Assembly: GCF_900109665.1 (NCBI RefSeq) | Contig: NZ_FOAO01000024.1 | Span: 21,712 to 85,711 of the forward strand | Direction: 5' to 3' | DNA: 64,000 nt | Source of the DNA: Blastococcus sp. DSM 46786 | Lineage (GTDB): Bacteria; Actinomycetota; Actinomycetes; Mycobacteriales; Geodermatophilaceae | In this document: piece by piece, positions 55,503-64,000 of the stretch | How the letters are laid out: every line of letters begins with the position of its first letter | Position numbering within the stretch: the stretch's first letter is position 1 | Notes under the pieces: model-generated | What the model was told of the DNA's origin: nothing | The model's input: only the letters and a program-made list of their open reading frames with translations | The model's database searches: none | Made by a program: the position numbers and the translations under genes

Positions 55503-58052
55503 TCAGCCCTGCGGGTGCAGGCGGACCGCCACGAGGGCGACGTCGTCCTGCAGCCCCTCGGGCCGCAACCGCTCCAGCAGGGCGTCGCACAGCTCGGGCA
55601 GCGGCCGGTCGGCCAGCTCGGCCAGCGCCGATCGCAGCCGGGAGGTGCCCTCGTCGAGCGAGAGGTCGCGCCCCTCCACCAGGCCGTCGGTGTACAGCAG
55701 CAGCGTCGTGCCCCGCGGCACCGCCACGACCGTCTCGGTGCGCCGCGTGGCCGGCTCCACCCCGAGCATCAGCTCGGCCCGCTCCCCCGCGAGCTCCTCG
55801 ATCCGGCCGTCCGGCCGCAGCACCAGCGGCGGCGGGTGGCCGGCGTTGGACCAGCGCAGCCGGGTCACTCCCGCGGTGCACTCCTCGTCGCTCTGCTCGA
55901 CCCGCACGACCGCGGCGGTGGCCAGCGTCCCCACGCCCAGACCCCGGATGGCGAGGTCGAGGTCGGTGAGCACCCCGGCCGGGCCGATGTCGCGGTAGGC
56001 GATGCCGCGCAGCATCCCGCGCAGCTGCCCCATGGCCGCCGCCGCCTCGGTGTCGTGCCCGACCACGTCACCGATGACCAGCACCGTCGCGCCCGAGGGC
56101 TGCTGGAAGGCGTCGTACCAGTCACCGCCGACCTCCGCGACCGCCACCGCCGGGTGGTAGCGCGCCACGATCTCGGAGTGGCCCGGCTGGGGCGGTGCCG
56201 TGAGCAGGCTGCGCTGCAGCCCCTCGGCCAGCCGGCGCTGCTGCTCGTAGAGCCGGGCGTTGTCCAGCGCCAGCGCCACCCGCCCGGCGACGTCCCGCGC
56301 CGTCGCGACGTCCTCCTGGTCCGGCACCGGCCGATCGGCGGACCGGTAGACGCTCAGCGCCCCGAGCGTGCGGCCCCGTACGGCCAGCGCCAGCGCCAGC
56401 GCCGACCGCGGCGCCAGCTCCCGGAACGCGTCACTGACCTCGCCCTCGGGCAGGGTGCGGCCCACGGTCGCGCCCACGTCGGGCACCACCATCACATGCC
56501 CGGTGGCCAGCGCCCTGAATACCGGGGCGTCGGGCGAGATCGAGGCCAGCCGCAACGCCGCGTAGCGGCGGGCGGTGGCCCTGAGCGCCGGGTCGCGGTG
56601 CCAGCTGGCGACGTCGCGCATCCGGCCGTCCTCGTCGGTGAGGCTCAGGATCGACCAGTCGCCGAGCTCGGGCACGAGCAGCTCGGCGACCCGCTGCAGC
56701 GCCTCCTCCTCGCGCGGCCGGGTGTCCAGCGACGCCCCCATGGCCGTCGTGGTGTGCGCGACCAGCGCGATGCGGGCGGCGCTGCGGCGGGCCTGCTCCT
56801 CCGCCCTCCGCCGCTCGGTGACGTCGAGGAAGGAGACCGACAGCCCGTCGGGAGTGGGCCAGCTGCGCACCTCGAACCAAGCGCCCAGCGGCGCGGGGTA
56901 GTACGCCTCGAAGAACTGCTCCTCACCGGTGTCCACCGCGGCCCGGTAGTACCGCTCGAAGTCGCTGCCCACGGCGGCCGGGAAGAGGTCCCACACCACC
57001 CCGCCGATCAGGTCGTCGCGGGAGGCACCCAGCACCCGCTCGGCCTCGGCGTTGACGTAGGTGAAGCGCCACTCCCGGTCCAGCGAGAAGAATGAGGCCT
57101 TCATCGCGTCCAGCAGGCGGGCGATCCGGACATCCTCCCGGCGCTGCGGCGTCGTGTCGAAGGCAGCACCGAGCAGCCGCACCGCGGTCCCGCCGTCGTC
57201 GGAGACCACCCGGCCGCGGCCCCGCACCCAGCGCGTCTCCCCCGAGGGGAGGACGACCCGGAACTCGGCGTCGTAGTCACCGCGCCCCTCGATGGCCGCC
57301 TGGAATGCCTCGGTCGTCCGCTCCTGGTCGTCGGGGTGCACGCGGGAGACGAAAGCGTCGATCGTCTCGTCGAAGTCGGCCCGCTCGTAGCCGAACAGGG
57401 CCAGCAGCCGGTCGTCCCAGAGCAGCCGGCCCGTCTCCAGGTTCCAGTCGAAGCTGCCGATGCCGGCGGCGTCGATGGCCAGCTCGAAGCGCACCCGGTG
57501 CGCCTCGTACTCCGCCGTGAGCGCCATCAGCTGGAGCTCGGTGCTGACCGAGTCGGCGAGCTGCCGCAGCAGGGCGACGTCCCGGTCGGTCCACTCCCGC
57601 ACCCGCGGCTCGAAGGCGCACAGCGCGCCGATCGGCTCACCGCCCGTGGCGCGGACCGGGATGCCGAGGTAGGCGGCGACCTCCCCGGACCGGACGGGAT
57701 CGCGGCCGGCCAGCCGCGCGTCGCGGGCGGTGTCCGGCACGACCAGCGGCGCATCCTCGCTCACCGCGACGGCGCACAGGGAGCGGTCGAGCGGCACCCG
57801 GGCCCCGATCCCGCCCGGCGGCAGCCCCGTGCCGGCCACCGCGGTCTGCACCTCCCCGACGAGCGAGACCTGGACGGAGGCGCAGTCCAGCAACCGGGTG
57901 GCGAGGTCGGTGAGGCGCTGGAGGCTACGGGAGCCGAGGGCCTCGCCGGCGAGCGCGCGGACCAGGTCGACGCGGCGCTCCGCGCCGGGCGCCGTCCCGT
58001 GGGGCGCCGTCCCGTGGGGGGCCGGGCCGTCGGGGCGCTCGGCGGCGGTCAC
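55503..58052 (-). CDS. multidomain sensor phosphatase: GAF, PAS, PAS, GAF, SpoIIE
   Basis: An 849-residue protein. A GAF domain (about 25-180), two PAS domains (about 190-320 and 330-450), a second GAF domain (about 470-620) and a C-terminal PP2C-type SpoIIE phosphatase (about 640-849, with GGDWYDAFQ and GDVVGHDTEAAAAM metal motifs and a DDVALVAVR ending). Known relatives (RsbU type) dephosphorylate anti-anti-sigma factors. GTG at 58052 has a GGAGGGGA site. Residues 14-23 come from a perfect 15-bp tandem repeat (57988-58017). The adjacent anti-sigma gene is probably part of the same switch. Confidence 0.87.
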   Translation of the reverse strand: MTAAERPDGPAPHGTAPHGTAPGAERRVDLVRALAGEALGSRSLQRLTDLATRLLDCASVQVSLVGEVQTAVAGTGLPPGGIGARVPLDRSLCAVAVSEDAPLVVPDTARDARLAGRDPVRSGEVAAYLGIPVRATGGEPIGALCAFEPRVREWTDRDVALLRQLADSVSTELQLMALTAEYEAHRVRFELAIDAAGIGSFDWNLETGRLLWDDRLLALFGYERADFDETIDAFVSRVHPDDQERTTEAFQAAIEGRGDYDAEFRVVLPSGETRWVRGRGRVVSDDGGTAVRLLGAAFDTTPQRREDVRIARLLDAMKASFFSLDREWRFTYVNAEAERVLGASRDDLIGGVVWDLFPAAVGSDFERYYRAAVDTGEEQFFEAYYPAPLGAWFEVRSWPTPDGLSVSFLDVTERRRAEEQARRSAARIALVAHTTTAMGASLDTRPREEEALQRVAELLVPELGDWSILSLTDEDGRMRDVASWHRDPALRATARRYAALRLASISPDAPVFRALATGHVMVVPDVGATVGRTLPEGEVSDAFRELAPRSALALALAVRGRTLGALSVYRSADRPVPDQEDVATARDVAGRVALALDNARLYEQQRRLAEGLQRSLLTAPPQPGHSEIVARYHPAVAVAEVGGDWYDAFQQPSGATVLVIGDVVGHDTEAAAAMGQLRGMLRGIAYRDIGPAGVLTDLDLAIRGLGVGTLATAAVVRVEQSDEECTAGVTRLRWSNAGHPPPLVLRPDGRIEELAGERAELMLGVEPATRRTETVVAVPRGTTLLLYTDGLVEGRDLSLDEGTSRLRSALAELADRPLPELCDALLERLRPEGLQDDVALVAVRLHPQG
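57988..58017. repeat. 15-bp tandem repeat within the phosphatase gene
   Basis: GGCGCCGTCCCGTGG occurs twice in tandem (57988-58002 and 58003-58017). It keeps the frame and encodes two copies of a five-residue Ala-Pro-His-Gly-Thr unit in the N-terminal tail of the phosphatase. Confidence 0.85.
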
Positions 58053-58811
58053 GTGGGTTCCCCTCCACAGACGGTCCGCAGGTGGCCGGCGGCACGGTTG
58101 TTCCGGCCACGGCCAGGGGGAGAGCCTGTCACACCGGTGGAGCGCCGGGTGCACCACCGTCCGCGGGGCCCGGGGCGGGCGCCCGGGCGGGGCCGGATCG
58201 ACCACGGGTCCGGCCCGCTCCGGCGGGCGCCCGCCGTCCGGCGGGAGGGAGCGGACGGGGTACCCGTCCACCGGCGCGTGCCCACGGACTCCGCGGCGCC
58301 GTCCGTCGCGTCGTCCCGGAGCACCGGCCGGGGATCGCGGACCCGGTCCCGGGCGACGTCCGCATCCCTGCCGGCCGGGGGGACCGGTGGCCCGCCACAC
58401 CGCAGCCGGCCAGGCACCGGCCGGTCAGAGACCCGGGTGGTCGCGAGAGGGGTCGCGCCGCCGGGTACCGGCAGGGGCCTGTCGTCCACCACGCCGGACG
58501 GTTCGCCGGACCCGCGGTCGCCCGCCGTCCGCGATCCGCGCCTCCCTGGAGGGTCCGCGCGCTGCGTGCGGGAGCAGCAGCCGGCGGGAGGTCGAGGCCG
58601 GATCGGTGGAGCGGCGAGGCGTGCGGGTGCCGGGAGGGGCACCGTCGGGGGTGGGCCAGGTGCGGCCGAGGTCGGCCGGGGGAGGACGTGCTCAGGGGCC
58701 GGGTCGACGGTCCGCGACCACCCGGGGAAGGGGGTGGCCGGTTCCGGCGTGCTCGACGGGAGAGCGGTGGGACGGCGTGCCGCGGCTGGGTGCCGTGGTC
58801 GCGCTGCAGGA

Positions 58812-59789
58812 TCAGCCTGACGCCGACGGCGCCGGGCGGGGGTGCGACGAGGGTGCCCGCACGGTGGACGGCGCCGGGTCGGTGCCGTCCGCGGGCCAGG
58901 TTCGTCGCGGGGAGCCGCGGACGGGGGGCGGATCACCCCGCGCCCCGGCTCCACCGGATCCCTGCGGGGATCTCGGTACCGGCACCCGGGGTGCCCGGTG
59001 CATCGGTGCGAGGGCGCGGACCGGGATGGACGGCGGCGTGGACCGCGCCCCGTACCGACCCGGGGACGGCCAGTCCCGCGGTGCACGCCCGCCGATGCGT
59101 GGCCGGCTCCGTGCCGCGGGGTCCGTGGGACCCGGGTGGGGGGTGGGACGGGCGGTCGCGTCAGGTGCGGCCGTACCGGTTCGCGACCCCGGCGACGACG
59201 CCGGTCCCGCGGGAAGGAGCGCCGCGGCGGGGGAAGACGCCACGGGCTGGATCGAGGGGGTGCTGGGCAGCTCGCGCAGCACCACGGGGGGATCGAGGTC
59301 GCGCAGCACCGGCGAGGCGGGCCGGCCCCACGCCAGGTGCCGGCCCTGCTCGCCGGCACCCCACAGCGCCATCCGGCGGGTGAAGGCCCGCAGCGCGGCG
59401 CGACGCCGGCCGGGGGCCGGGATGGGCGGGGCCGGGGTGCGCCAGGCCAGGTTCTGGCCCTGGTCACCGGCGCCCCACAGCGCCATCCGCCGGCTGATGC
59501 CGCGCAGCCCGCCCAGGGGCTCGCGGACGCGCTCGGGCACCACGGTGACCCGCGGGGTGGGCGTCGGGGGCACGGCGACCCGGGGCGCCGGTGCCGGCTG
59601 GACCGACCGCAGCGGGGCGGGCCGGGCCGACCGGTGCGCGGCCGGGCGGGGGCGGGAGCGGGGACGCGCCTCGTCCGCCCGGTCCAGGACGTCGATGAGG
59701 CCCAGCAGCGTGCTGGCCGGCTCGTGCAGCGAGCGGTCGGCGCGCACGGCTGCGGATGCCGGCCCGAAGGCCTGCCGGCTGCTGCTCAT
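58812..59789 (-). CDS. proline-rich protein of unknown function with two RRMALWGAG repeats
   Basis: A 325-residue protein from an ATG at 59789 with a GGGAGG site. The first 45 residues look structured (RSLHEPASTLLGLIDVLDR). Two near-identical 17-residue repeats lie at residues 100-116 (RRMALWGAGDQGQNLAW) and 138-154 (RRMALWGAGEQGRHLAW), separated by a basic/Pro linker. The rest is Pro/Arg/Ser-rich, probably disordered. No family recognised. The C-terminal 150 residues are weakly supported; the frame may end earlier or shift. The 759 bp from 58053 to 58811 downstream hold no gene I can support. Confidence 0.5.
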   Translation of the reverse strand: MSSSRQAFGPASAAVRADRSLHEPASTLLGLIDVLDRADEARPRSRPRPAAHRSARPAPLRSVQPAPAPRVAVPPTPTPRVTVVPERVREPLGGLRGISRRMALWGAGDQGQNLAWRTPAPPIPAPGRRRAALRAFTRRMALWGAGEQGRHLAWGRPASPVLRDLDPPVVLRELPSTPSIQPVASSPAAALLPAGPASSPGSRTGTAAPDATARPTPHPGPTDPAARSRPRIGGRAPRDWPSPGRYGARSTPPSIPVRALAPMHRAPRVPVPRSPQGSGGAGARGDPPPVRGSPRRTWPADGTDPAPSTVRAPSSHPRPAPSASG

Positions 59790-60091
59790 GTCGCCTCCCG
59801 AAGTCGTGTCCGCAGCAGGGGAAGGTGCCGCGGACAAGGAGAAAAGTAGGGACCGGCGGGCCCGCGGACCGGTTCCTCCGACACCCCTCCGGAGCCGCGT
59901 GACCGAACCGTTGCCCAGGCCCTCCGCGCCGGTCGGTCACCCCCCGCCCGGCGCATGTCCTTGTCGATTCGACGGCGCTCCGCGAGCGTGGAACGGCGGT
60001 TCCGGGCCGTCGGTCACCTCGGGACGACGCGGTGCGACCGGCGTGTCGGGGCCCGGGACGGCTCGGGCGATGCGGCTGCGAGGATGCGCCG

Positions 60092-61036
60092 GTGACCGAC
60101 CGCACCCCGCTGGTGATCGACACCGACCCGGGCATCGACGACGCCCTCGCCATCCTGCTGGCCCTGGCCAGCCCGGAGGTCGAGCTGCAGCTGGTCACGA
60201 CCGTGCACGGCAACGTGGAGCTGGCGCAGGTCACCGAGAACGCCCTGCGGGTGCTGCACCTCGCGGGGCGCTCCGACGTGCCGGTCGCCGCCGGCGCGCG
60301 GGCCTCGCTGGTCCACCCCCAGCCCGAGCGGGCCGGGCACGTGCACGGCGCCGCGGGCCTGGGCGGCGTGCAGCTGCCCCCCTCGCCGTCGGCGGTGGAC
60401 CCCCGCCCCGCGGTCGTCGCGCTCGCCGAGCTGCTGACGGCCTCCCCCACCCCCGTCACCGTGGCCGCCATCGGACCGCTGACCAACATCGCGCTGCTGC
60501 TGGCCGCGCACCCGGAGGCCGCGGCACGCATCGGCCGGCTCGTGGTGATGGGCGGCTCGGCCGGGCGCGGCGGCAACGTCACCGCCGCCGCCGAGTTCAA
60601 CATCTGGTCAGATCCCGAGGCGGCCCAGGTCGTGCTCTCCTCCTCGGTGCCGACGGTGCTCGTCGGCCTGGACGTCACCCTGCCCACCGTGCTCACCGAG
60701 GAGGGCATCGCCCGCTTCGCCGGGGCGGGGCCGGTCGGTCGCAGCGCGGCGGCGATCCTCCAGCAGTACCTGGACCACTCGCGGGACGCGTACGGCGCCG
60801 CGGGGGTCGTGGTGCACGACGCCCTCGCCCTCACCGAGGCGATCGCGCCGGGCACCCTGGGCACGGTGCGGCGCGACGTCGTCGTCGACACCACGCCGGG
60901 CCCGGGCCGCGGCCAGACCTTGGTCGACCGGCGGGCGGTCTCGCGCTCGGCGAGCGCGGTCGAGGTGGCCGAGACGGTCGACAGCGGCGCCGCCGTGGAG
61001 TTCCTGGTCTCCCGGCTGGCGCGGCTGGACGCCTGA
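60092..61036 (+). CDS. inosine/uridine-preferring nucleoside hydrolase
   Basis: A 314-residue IUNH-family enzyme. The calcium-binding DTDPGIDDALAILLAL is at the N-terminus (about 10-25), with MGGSAGRGGNVT and AEFNIWSDPEAA later and a conserved VHDALAL segment. It hydrolyses nucleosides to base plus ribose. GTG start at 60092; the 302-bp gap before it (59790-60091) holds only promoter-type sequence, no gene seen. Convergent with the ANTAR gene. Confidence 0.92.
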   Translation: MTDRTPLVIDTDPGIDDALAILLALASPEVELQLVTTVHGNVELAQVTENALRVLHLAGRSDVPVAAGARASLVHPQPERAGHVHGAAGLGGVQLPPSPSAVDPRPAVVALAELLTASPTPVTVAAIGPLTNIALLLAAHPEAAARIGRLVVMGGSAGRGGNVTAAAEFNIWSDPEAAQVVLSSSVPTVLVGLDVTLPTVLTEEGIARFAGAGPVGRSAAAILQQYLDHSRDAYGAAGVVVHDALALTEAIAPGTLGTVRRDVVVDTTPGPGRGQTLVDRRAVSRSASAVEVAETVDSGAAVEFLVSRLARLDA

Positions 61037-61735
61037 TCAGCGGTGCGTCTGGGTGCCCGCGACGATGCCGGCGGCGATGTCGCGCAGCTTGCGGTTGTAG
61101 CGCTGGGAGGCCTGCCGCAGGATCTCGAACGCCTGCTCGGCGTCGACGTGCCGCTCGGCCATGAGCACGCCCTTGGCCTGCTCGATGACGGCACGCGACT
61201 CCATGGCGATCCGCATGTTGCGGGCCTGGTCGGCGAGCTGGGCGTGCGCGTCGGCGTTGGCGACGGCCACCGCGATGGTCTCCGCCACCGCGAGACCCGC
61301 GGCCAGCGAGTCCGGCGACGCGAACGCCGCCGGCTCCGAGGAGTAGACGTTGAGCGCCCCGATGCTCGACCCCTGGTAGGGCAGCGGCACCGACAGCGAA
61401 CTGCGAGCATTCGTCTCCCGGACGACCCTGGCGACGTAGTCGGGCCAGCGCTGCTCGGTGTGCATGTCGTCGATGCGCAGCACCACGCCGCCGCGACCGG
61501 CGTCGACGCAAGGCCCGTAACCCTGCTCGTACTGCAGCTCGTCGGCGGCCAGGGCCATCTCGCTCGAGAAGGCGGCCGTGAACGGCTTGTCGCCGCGGAT
61601 CAGCGTGGTGGAGACGGACTCGGCGCCGGGGATCGCCCGGGCCGCGATGGCGGTGATCTCCCCGAGCACGTCGGCGAGCTCCCGCCCGCCCAGGCTGACC
61701 CTGGTGAGTTCCCGCAGCACGTCGTCCACCGGCAC
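61037..61735 (-). CDS. GAF-ANTAR antitermination regulator
   Basis: A 232-residue regulator. GAF domain at about 12-165 and a C-terminal ANTAR RNA-binding domain at about 170-228 (AVIEQAKGVLMAERHVDAEQAFEILRQASQRYNRKLRDIA). Known ANTAR proteins bind paired hairpins in nascent RNA and prevent termination. The start may be GTG at 61735 or 61729; neither has a strong ribosome site. Divergent from the anti-sigma gene at 61857. Confidence 0.88.
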   Translation of the reverse strand: MPVDDVLRELTRVSLGGRELADVLGEITAIAARAIPGAESVSTTLIRGDKPFTAAFSSEMALAADELQYEQGYGPCVDAGRGGVVLRIDDMHTEQRWPDYVARVVRETNARSSLSVPLPYQGSSIGALNVYSSEPAAFASPDSLAAGLAVAETIAVAVANADAHAQLADQARNMRIAMESRAVIEQAKGVLMAERHVDAEQAFEILRQASQRYNRKLRDIAAGIVAGTQTHR

Positions 61736-61856
61736 AGTGTGCCTGGTCAGCGGCGCACGGCCCGCCCCCCTTCGCGCGCGGCGTCCGCATCGGTCAGGAT
61801 GGTGCGGCCGGGGCCCGGTCCCGGCGGTGCGTTCGGAGCAGACGCGAGAGGACGAG

Positions 61857-62366
61857 ATGGCCGACGAGCTGGGCCACGACGCGTGGCCGTGCGCGCCCGT
61901 CCCGTCCGTCCCGGGTGATGTCTGGCACTGGCAGCTCGAGGCGATGCAGGTGGTGTCCCGGGTGCGCACCGACCTCCGCGCGCGGATCGCCCACCCGTCG
62001 GTCTCCGCCGCTTCGACCGAGGACGCGCGGGACGGGCTGCTCCTGGTGTTCGAGGAGCTGGCGTCCAACGCGCTGCGGCACGGCGGGGGCGACGTGCGCG
62101 CACTGGTGGTGGCCGGGCCCGCGGGCTGGCTGCTCGACCTCAGCGACGAGGCCCCCGACCGGCCGCCGGTGCCGGCGGTCGACCGGGATCCCGCGCTCGG
62201 CGGCATGGGCCTGCACCTCGTCGCCCAGCTCTCCACCGACTACGGCTGGGAGCGGCGGCCCGGCCGCAAGCACGTCTGGGCGCTGCTGCCCTCCGGGAAG
62301 GAGCCCGCCGAGCCGCTGCGGGAACGGCTCCCCGAGCAGCGCTCCCCCGGGATCACCCGGGACTGA
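61857..62366 (+). CDS. HATPase_c_2 anti-sigma regulatory protein (RsbW-like)
   Basis: A 169-residue protein. N-box EELASNALRHGGGDVRA, DLSDEAPDRPP and GGMGLHLVAQLSTDYGW match the anti-sigma ATPases; a C-terminal tail of about 25 residues is extra. It is close to the protein at 55064 in both sequence and layout, so the two look like paralogues. An ATG at 61857 has GAGAGGACGAG in front. Confidence 0.85.
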   Translation: MADELGHDAWPCAPVPSVPGDVWHWQLEAMQVVSRVRTDLRARIAHPSVSAASTEDARDGLLLVFEELASNALRHGGGDVRALVVAGPAGWLLDLSDEAPDRPPVPAVDRDPALGGMGLHLVAQLSTDYGWERRPGRKHVWALLPSGKEPAEPLRERLPEQRSPGITRD

Positions 62367-62503
62367 AGCACTGGCGGTCACCCGGCGTCGTCATCGGCGG
62401 TAGGCAGGTCCCGCACACCGGGGCAACACCCGATCCGGTGGCGCGGGCGGGCTGTCCACAGTTACGGAACCGGATGCCGCCGAACTCTGCGTAGTCTCCC
62501 GCT

Positions 62504-63085
62504 GTGCGTGATCTCCGTGGGGGCCTGATCCGGACGACGCTCGGCTGCGTGCTGGCCGGCACCGTGCTGTTGACGGGGTGCTCGGAGAGGCAGGAGGCCA
62601 GCACCACCCTGCCGACGACGGCCGCCGCCCCGACCACCGAGGCGCTCCCGCCCCTGGGGCCGGCGGACATGCCGATGCCCGACGAGGCCCGGGAGCAGAC
62701 GGCGCAAGGTGCCCAGGCGTTTACCGAGTACTACGTCGAGATCTACAACCGCGCTCTGCGGACGCTCAACACCACTTCCATGCGTGAACTGAGTCAGGGC
62801 TGTGAAGCTTGCGACCAACTGGCGGAGCAGCTGGAGCTCACCGCCTCGCGTGGCGAGGCCATCGCGGGCGGAGAAATGCGCATCGTCGCCAGTACCGCGC
62901 CGCATCTGCGCGGGCTGGAAGCGGATGTCGTTTTCGACGTCGCACAGGAATCCATCACTGCGACGGTCGGCGGCGAGCCAATCGAGGGTCGTACCTATCC
63001 GGGCAGCCAGTCCACCGGCGGAGGAGGGGTCCTCCGGTGGGACGATGACCGGTCAACGTGGGTGTTGATCCAGTGGAACGTCTAG
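62504..63085 (+). CDS. lipoprotein, DUF6318-like
   Basis: A 193-residue protein. A lipoprotein signal peptide ends in the lipobox LLTGC (Cys about residue 26), then a Thr/Ala/Pro-rich linker and a soluble domain with conserved features FTEYYVEIYNRALRT and QGCEACDQLAEQL, which resemble DUF6318 of actinobacteria. It should be anchored on the outer face of the membrane. GTG start with a TAGTCT -10 six bases upstream (leaderless). Its UAG stop overlaps the next GTG. Confidence 0.8.
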   Translation: MRDLRGGLIRTTLGCVLAGTVLLTGCSERQEASTTLPTTAAAPTTEALPPLGPADMPMPDEAREQTAQGAQAFTEYYVEIYNRALRTLNTTSMRELSQGCEACDQLAEQLELTASRGEAIAGGEMRIVASTAPHLRGLEADVVFDVAQESITATVGGEPIEGRTYPGSQSTGGGGVLRWDDDRSTWVLIQWNV

Positions 63086-64000
63086 TGACCGGCCCGTGCC
63101 GAGTAGTCGGGTTGTTGGGCCTCTCCTTGATTCTGCTCATCAGCCAAGCTTTTCCGGCCCTGGCGAACCACGACCCCAACTGCCTGGGCAGAGCTTGTGT
63201 ACACACCGAGTTCGATGACGCCGGCATCGCGGTTGAGGCGCAGTACCTGTCACCCCCGGATGACACAAGCGTGAGGCGGGCAACCAACACGCCGCCGTCC
63301 GACCCGCCACCCTTCAGGTGGCGCCTTCAACTTCCCTGTACAGCCGAGGACGCTGCCACCGTTTCCTGCGACTCTCGCTCTCAGCGCGTGTGCCCGCGAG
63401 TCGAGGGGCGGCTCATCGAGTTCCGAGTCGTCCAGCGCCAGCGGCTCGCTCAGGGGGACGGAGTAGCAGTCGAGGGCTCCGTGCCTGTGCCTGGCACCCC
63501 GGTAGGCACGCCGTTCGCCGGCTGGATTCCCGATGGCAGCGCCTGTGTTGACATTACGGATCTGAATCCGCCGCCATCAGGCGCCGAGGTGTTCCGCTAC
63601 TTTCAGCGTCTGCCGCTGCCGCAGCTGATGACCCGGCACCAGCCGCCCGGGAACGGCCTCACGGGGCTGCCGGTGATCTTCTACACCGATTCCCCGACCA
63701 CCCAGACCTTCACCGTCGACATCCGCGGTTTCACCGTGGTCATCGACGCCACCGCCGAACAGTTCACCTGGCACACCGGCGACGCCGGCGGCCCGATCAC
63801 CACCACCGACCCCGGCGCCCCCTATCCCGCCCACAGCATCGAGCACAGCTACCGGTCGGGCACCTACACCGCCTCCCTCACCGTCACCTGGGGCGCCACC
63901 TTCACCGTCGACGGGAGCGCCGAGACCGACGTCCCCGGCACCACCACCACCGAGGGCCCACCGGTCACCTTCGCAGTCCTGCAGGCCCGCACCGTGCTCA
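63084..64000 (+). CDS. secreted protein of unknown function, cut by the window end
   Basis: An open frame of at least 305 codons from GTG 63084, with no stop before the window end. A signal peptide occupies about residues 1-30 (hydrophobic LLGLSLILLISQAFPALA). The mature part has several Cys in its first 150 residues and a Thr/Pro-rich C-terminal stretch with a PKD-like feel (FTWHTGDAGGPITTTDPGAPYPAHSIEHSYRSGTYTASLTVTW). The 63100-63560 part is less GC-rich than its surroundings. Overlaps the lipoprotein stop (TAGTG), so the two are coupled. Confidence 0.8.

Noticed and set aside
58049..59467. Minus-strand frame overlapping the repeat protein in another frame
   Set aside because: No motif, Arg/Pro-rich throughout, and it lacks the WGAG repeats. 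I could not exclude that its 3-prime third is a frameshifted continuation, but nothing supports it.
57730..61164. 1144-residue plus-strand frame
   Set aside because: It runs antisense to the phosphatase and the repeat protein and out of frame with the nucleoside hydrolase; composition is Arg/Gly/Pro-rich noise.

Overview
The window is a very GC-rich chromosomal segment with dense genes, many GTG starts and many 1-4 base start/stop overlaps. The gene content (molybdenum hydroxylase operon, GGDEF and anti-sigma switch proteins, ThiO/ThiS/ThiG, YkoEDC, an ANTAR regulator) fits an actinobacterium. I infer the family Geodermatophilaceae (Blastococcus, Geodermatophilus, Modestobacter), mainly from overall style and from the UAG-selenocysteine candidate below. 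No rRNA, tRNA, CRISPR array, prophage or insertion sequence was seen.

Layout. 0-6.2 kb: an NCS2 nucleobase permease, then a translationally coupled molybdenum hydroxylase operon (FAD, 2Fe-2S and Mo subunits plus a CoxG-like protein). 6.3-6.4 kb: an uninterrupted run of 56 C, followed by a membrane protein. 7-17.7 kb: metallophosphoesterase, SDR, VapBC pair, thioesterase/MFS exporter under a divergent HxlR regulator with two matching operators, a second SDR, a serine hydrolase and a RibD-C-type reductase. 17.7-23 kb: diguanylate cyclase, flavohaemoglobin, ABC exporter with divergent MarR, DUF421 protein. 23.1-27.8 kb: a thioredoxin-fold gene interrupted by an in-frame UAG, divergent from hyuA-hyuB. 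27.9-45.7 kb: mixed housekeeping and signalling genes (DNA ligase, PAS-GGDEF, MEDS-ATPase, chemoreceptor, RsmC/RlmG-like methyltransferase, haloalkane dehalogenase, MsrA, ArsR-SRPBCC pair, reductases, Mut7-C protein, Nramp). 45.8-55 kb: a thiamin island with two TPP riboswitches, two TenA paralogues, CytX, ThiE, ThiO, ThiS, ThiG, a second ThiE/TenI-type protein and the YkoE-YkoD-YkoC ECF transporter. 55-62.4 kb: stress-switch genes (two paralogous HATPase anti-sigma proteins, a GAF/PAS/SpoIIE phosphatase, a GAF-ANTAR regulator) around a repeat-bearing unknown protein and a nucleoside hydrolase. 62.5-64 kb: a lipoprotein and a secreted protein cut by the window end, with less GC-rich DNA.

Most notable point. 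The minus-strand gene at 23078-23737 has a UAG stop exactly where its family carries the first cysteine of a W-C-P-Y-C redox motif. Downstream of the UAG lies a perfect 6-bp hairpin with a GGUCC apical loop at nearly the spacing of the E. coli fdhF SECIS element. I read this as a selenoprotein in which UAG, not UGA, encodes selenocysteine. From memory, UAG-programmed selenocysteine has been reported in Geodermatophilus and Blastococcus, so the decoding principle may be known while this particular protein may not be. The matching tRNA-Sec(CUA), SelA, SelB and SelD would have to lie elsewhere in the genome.
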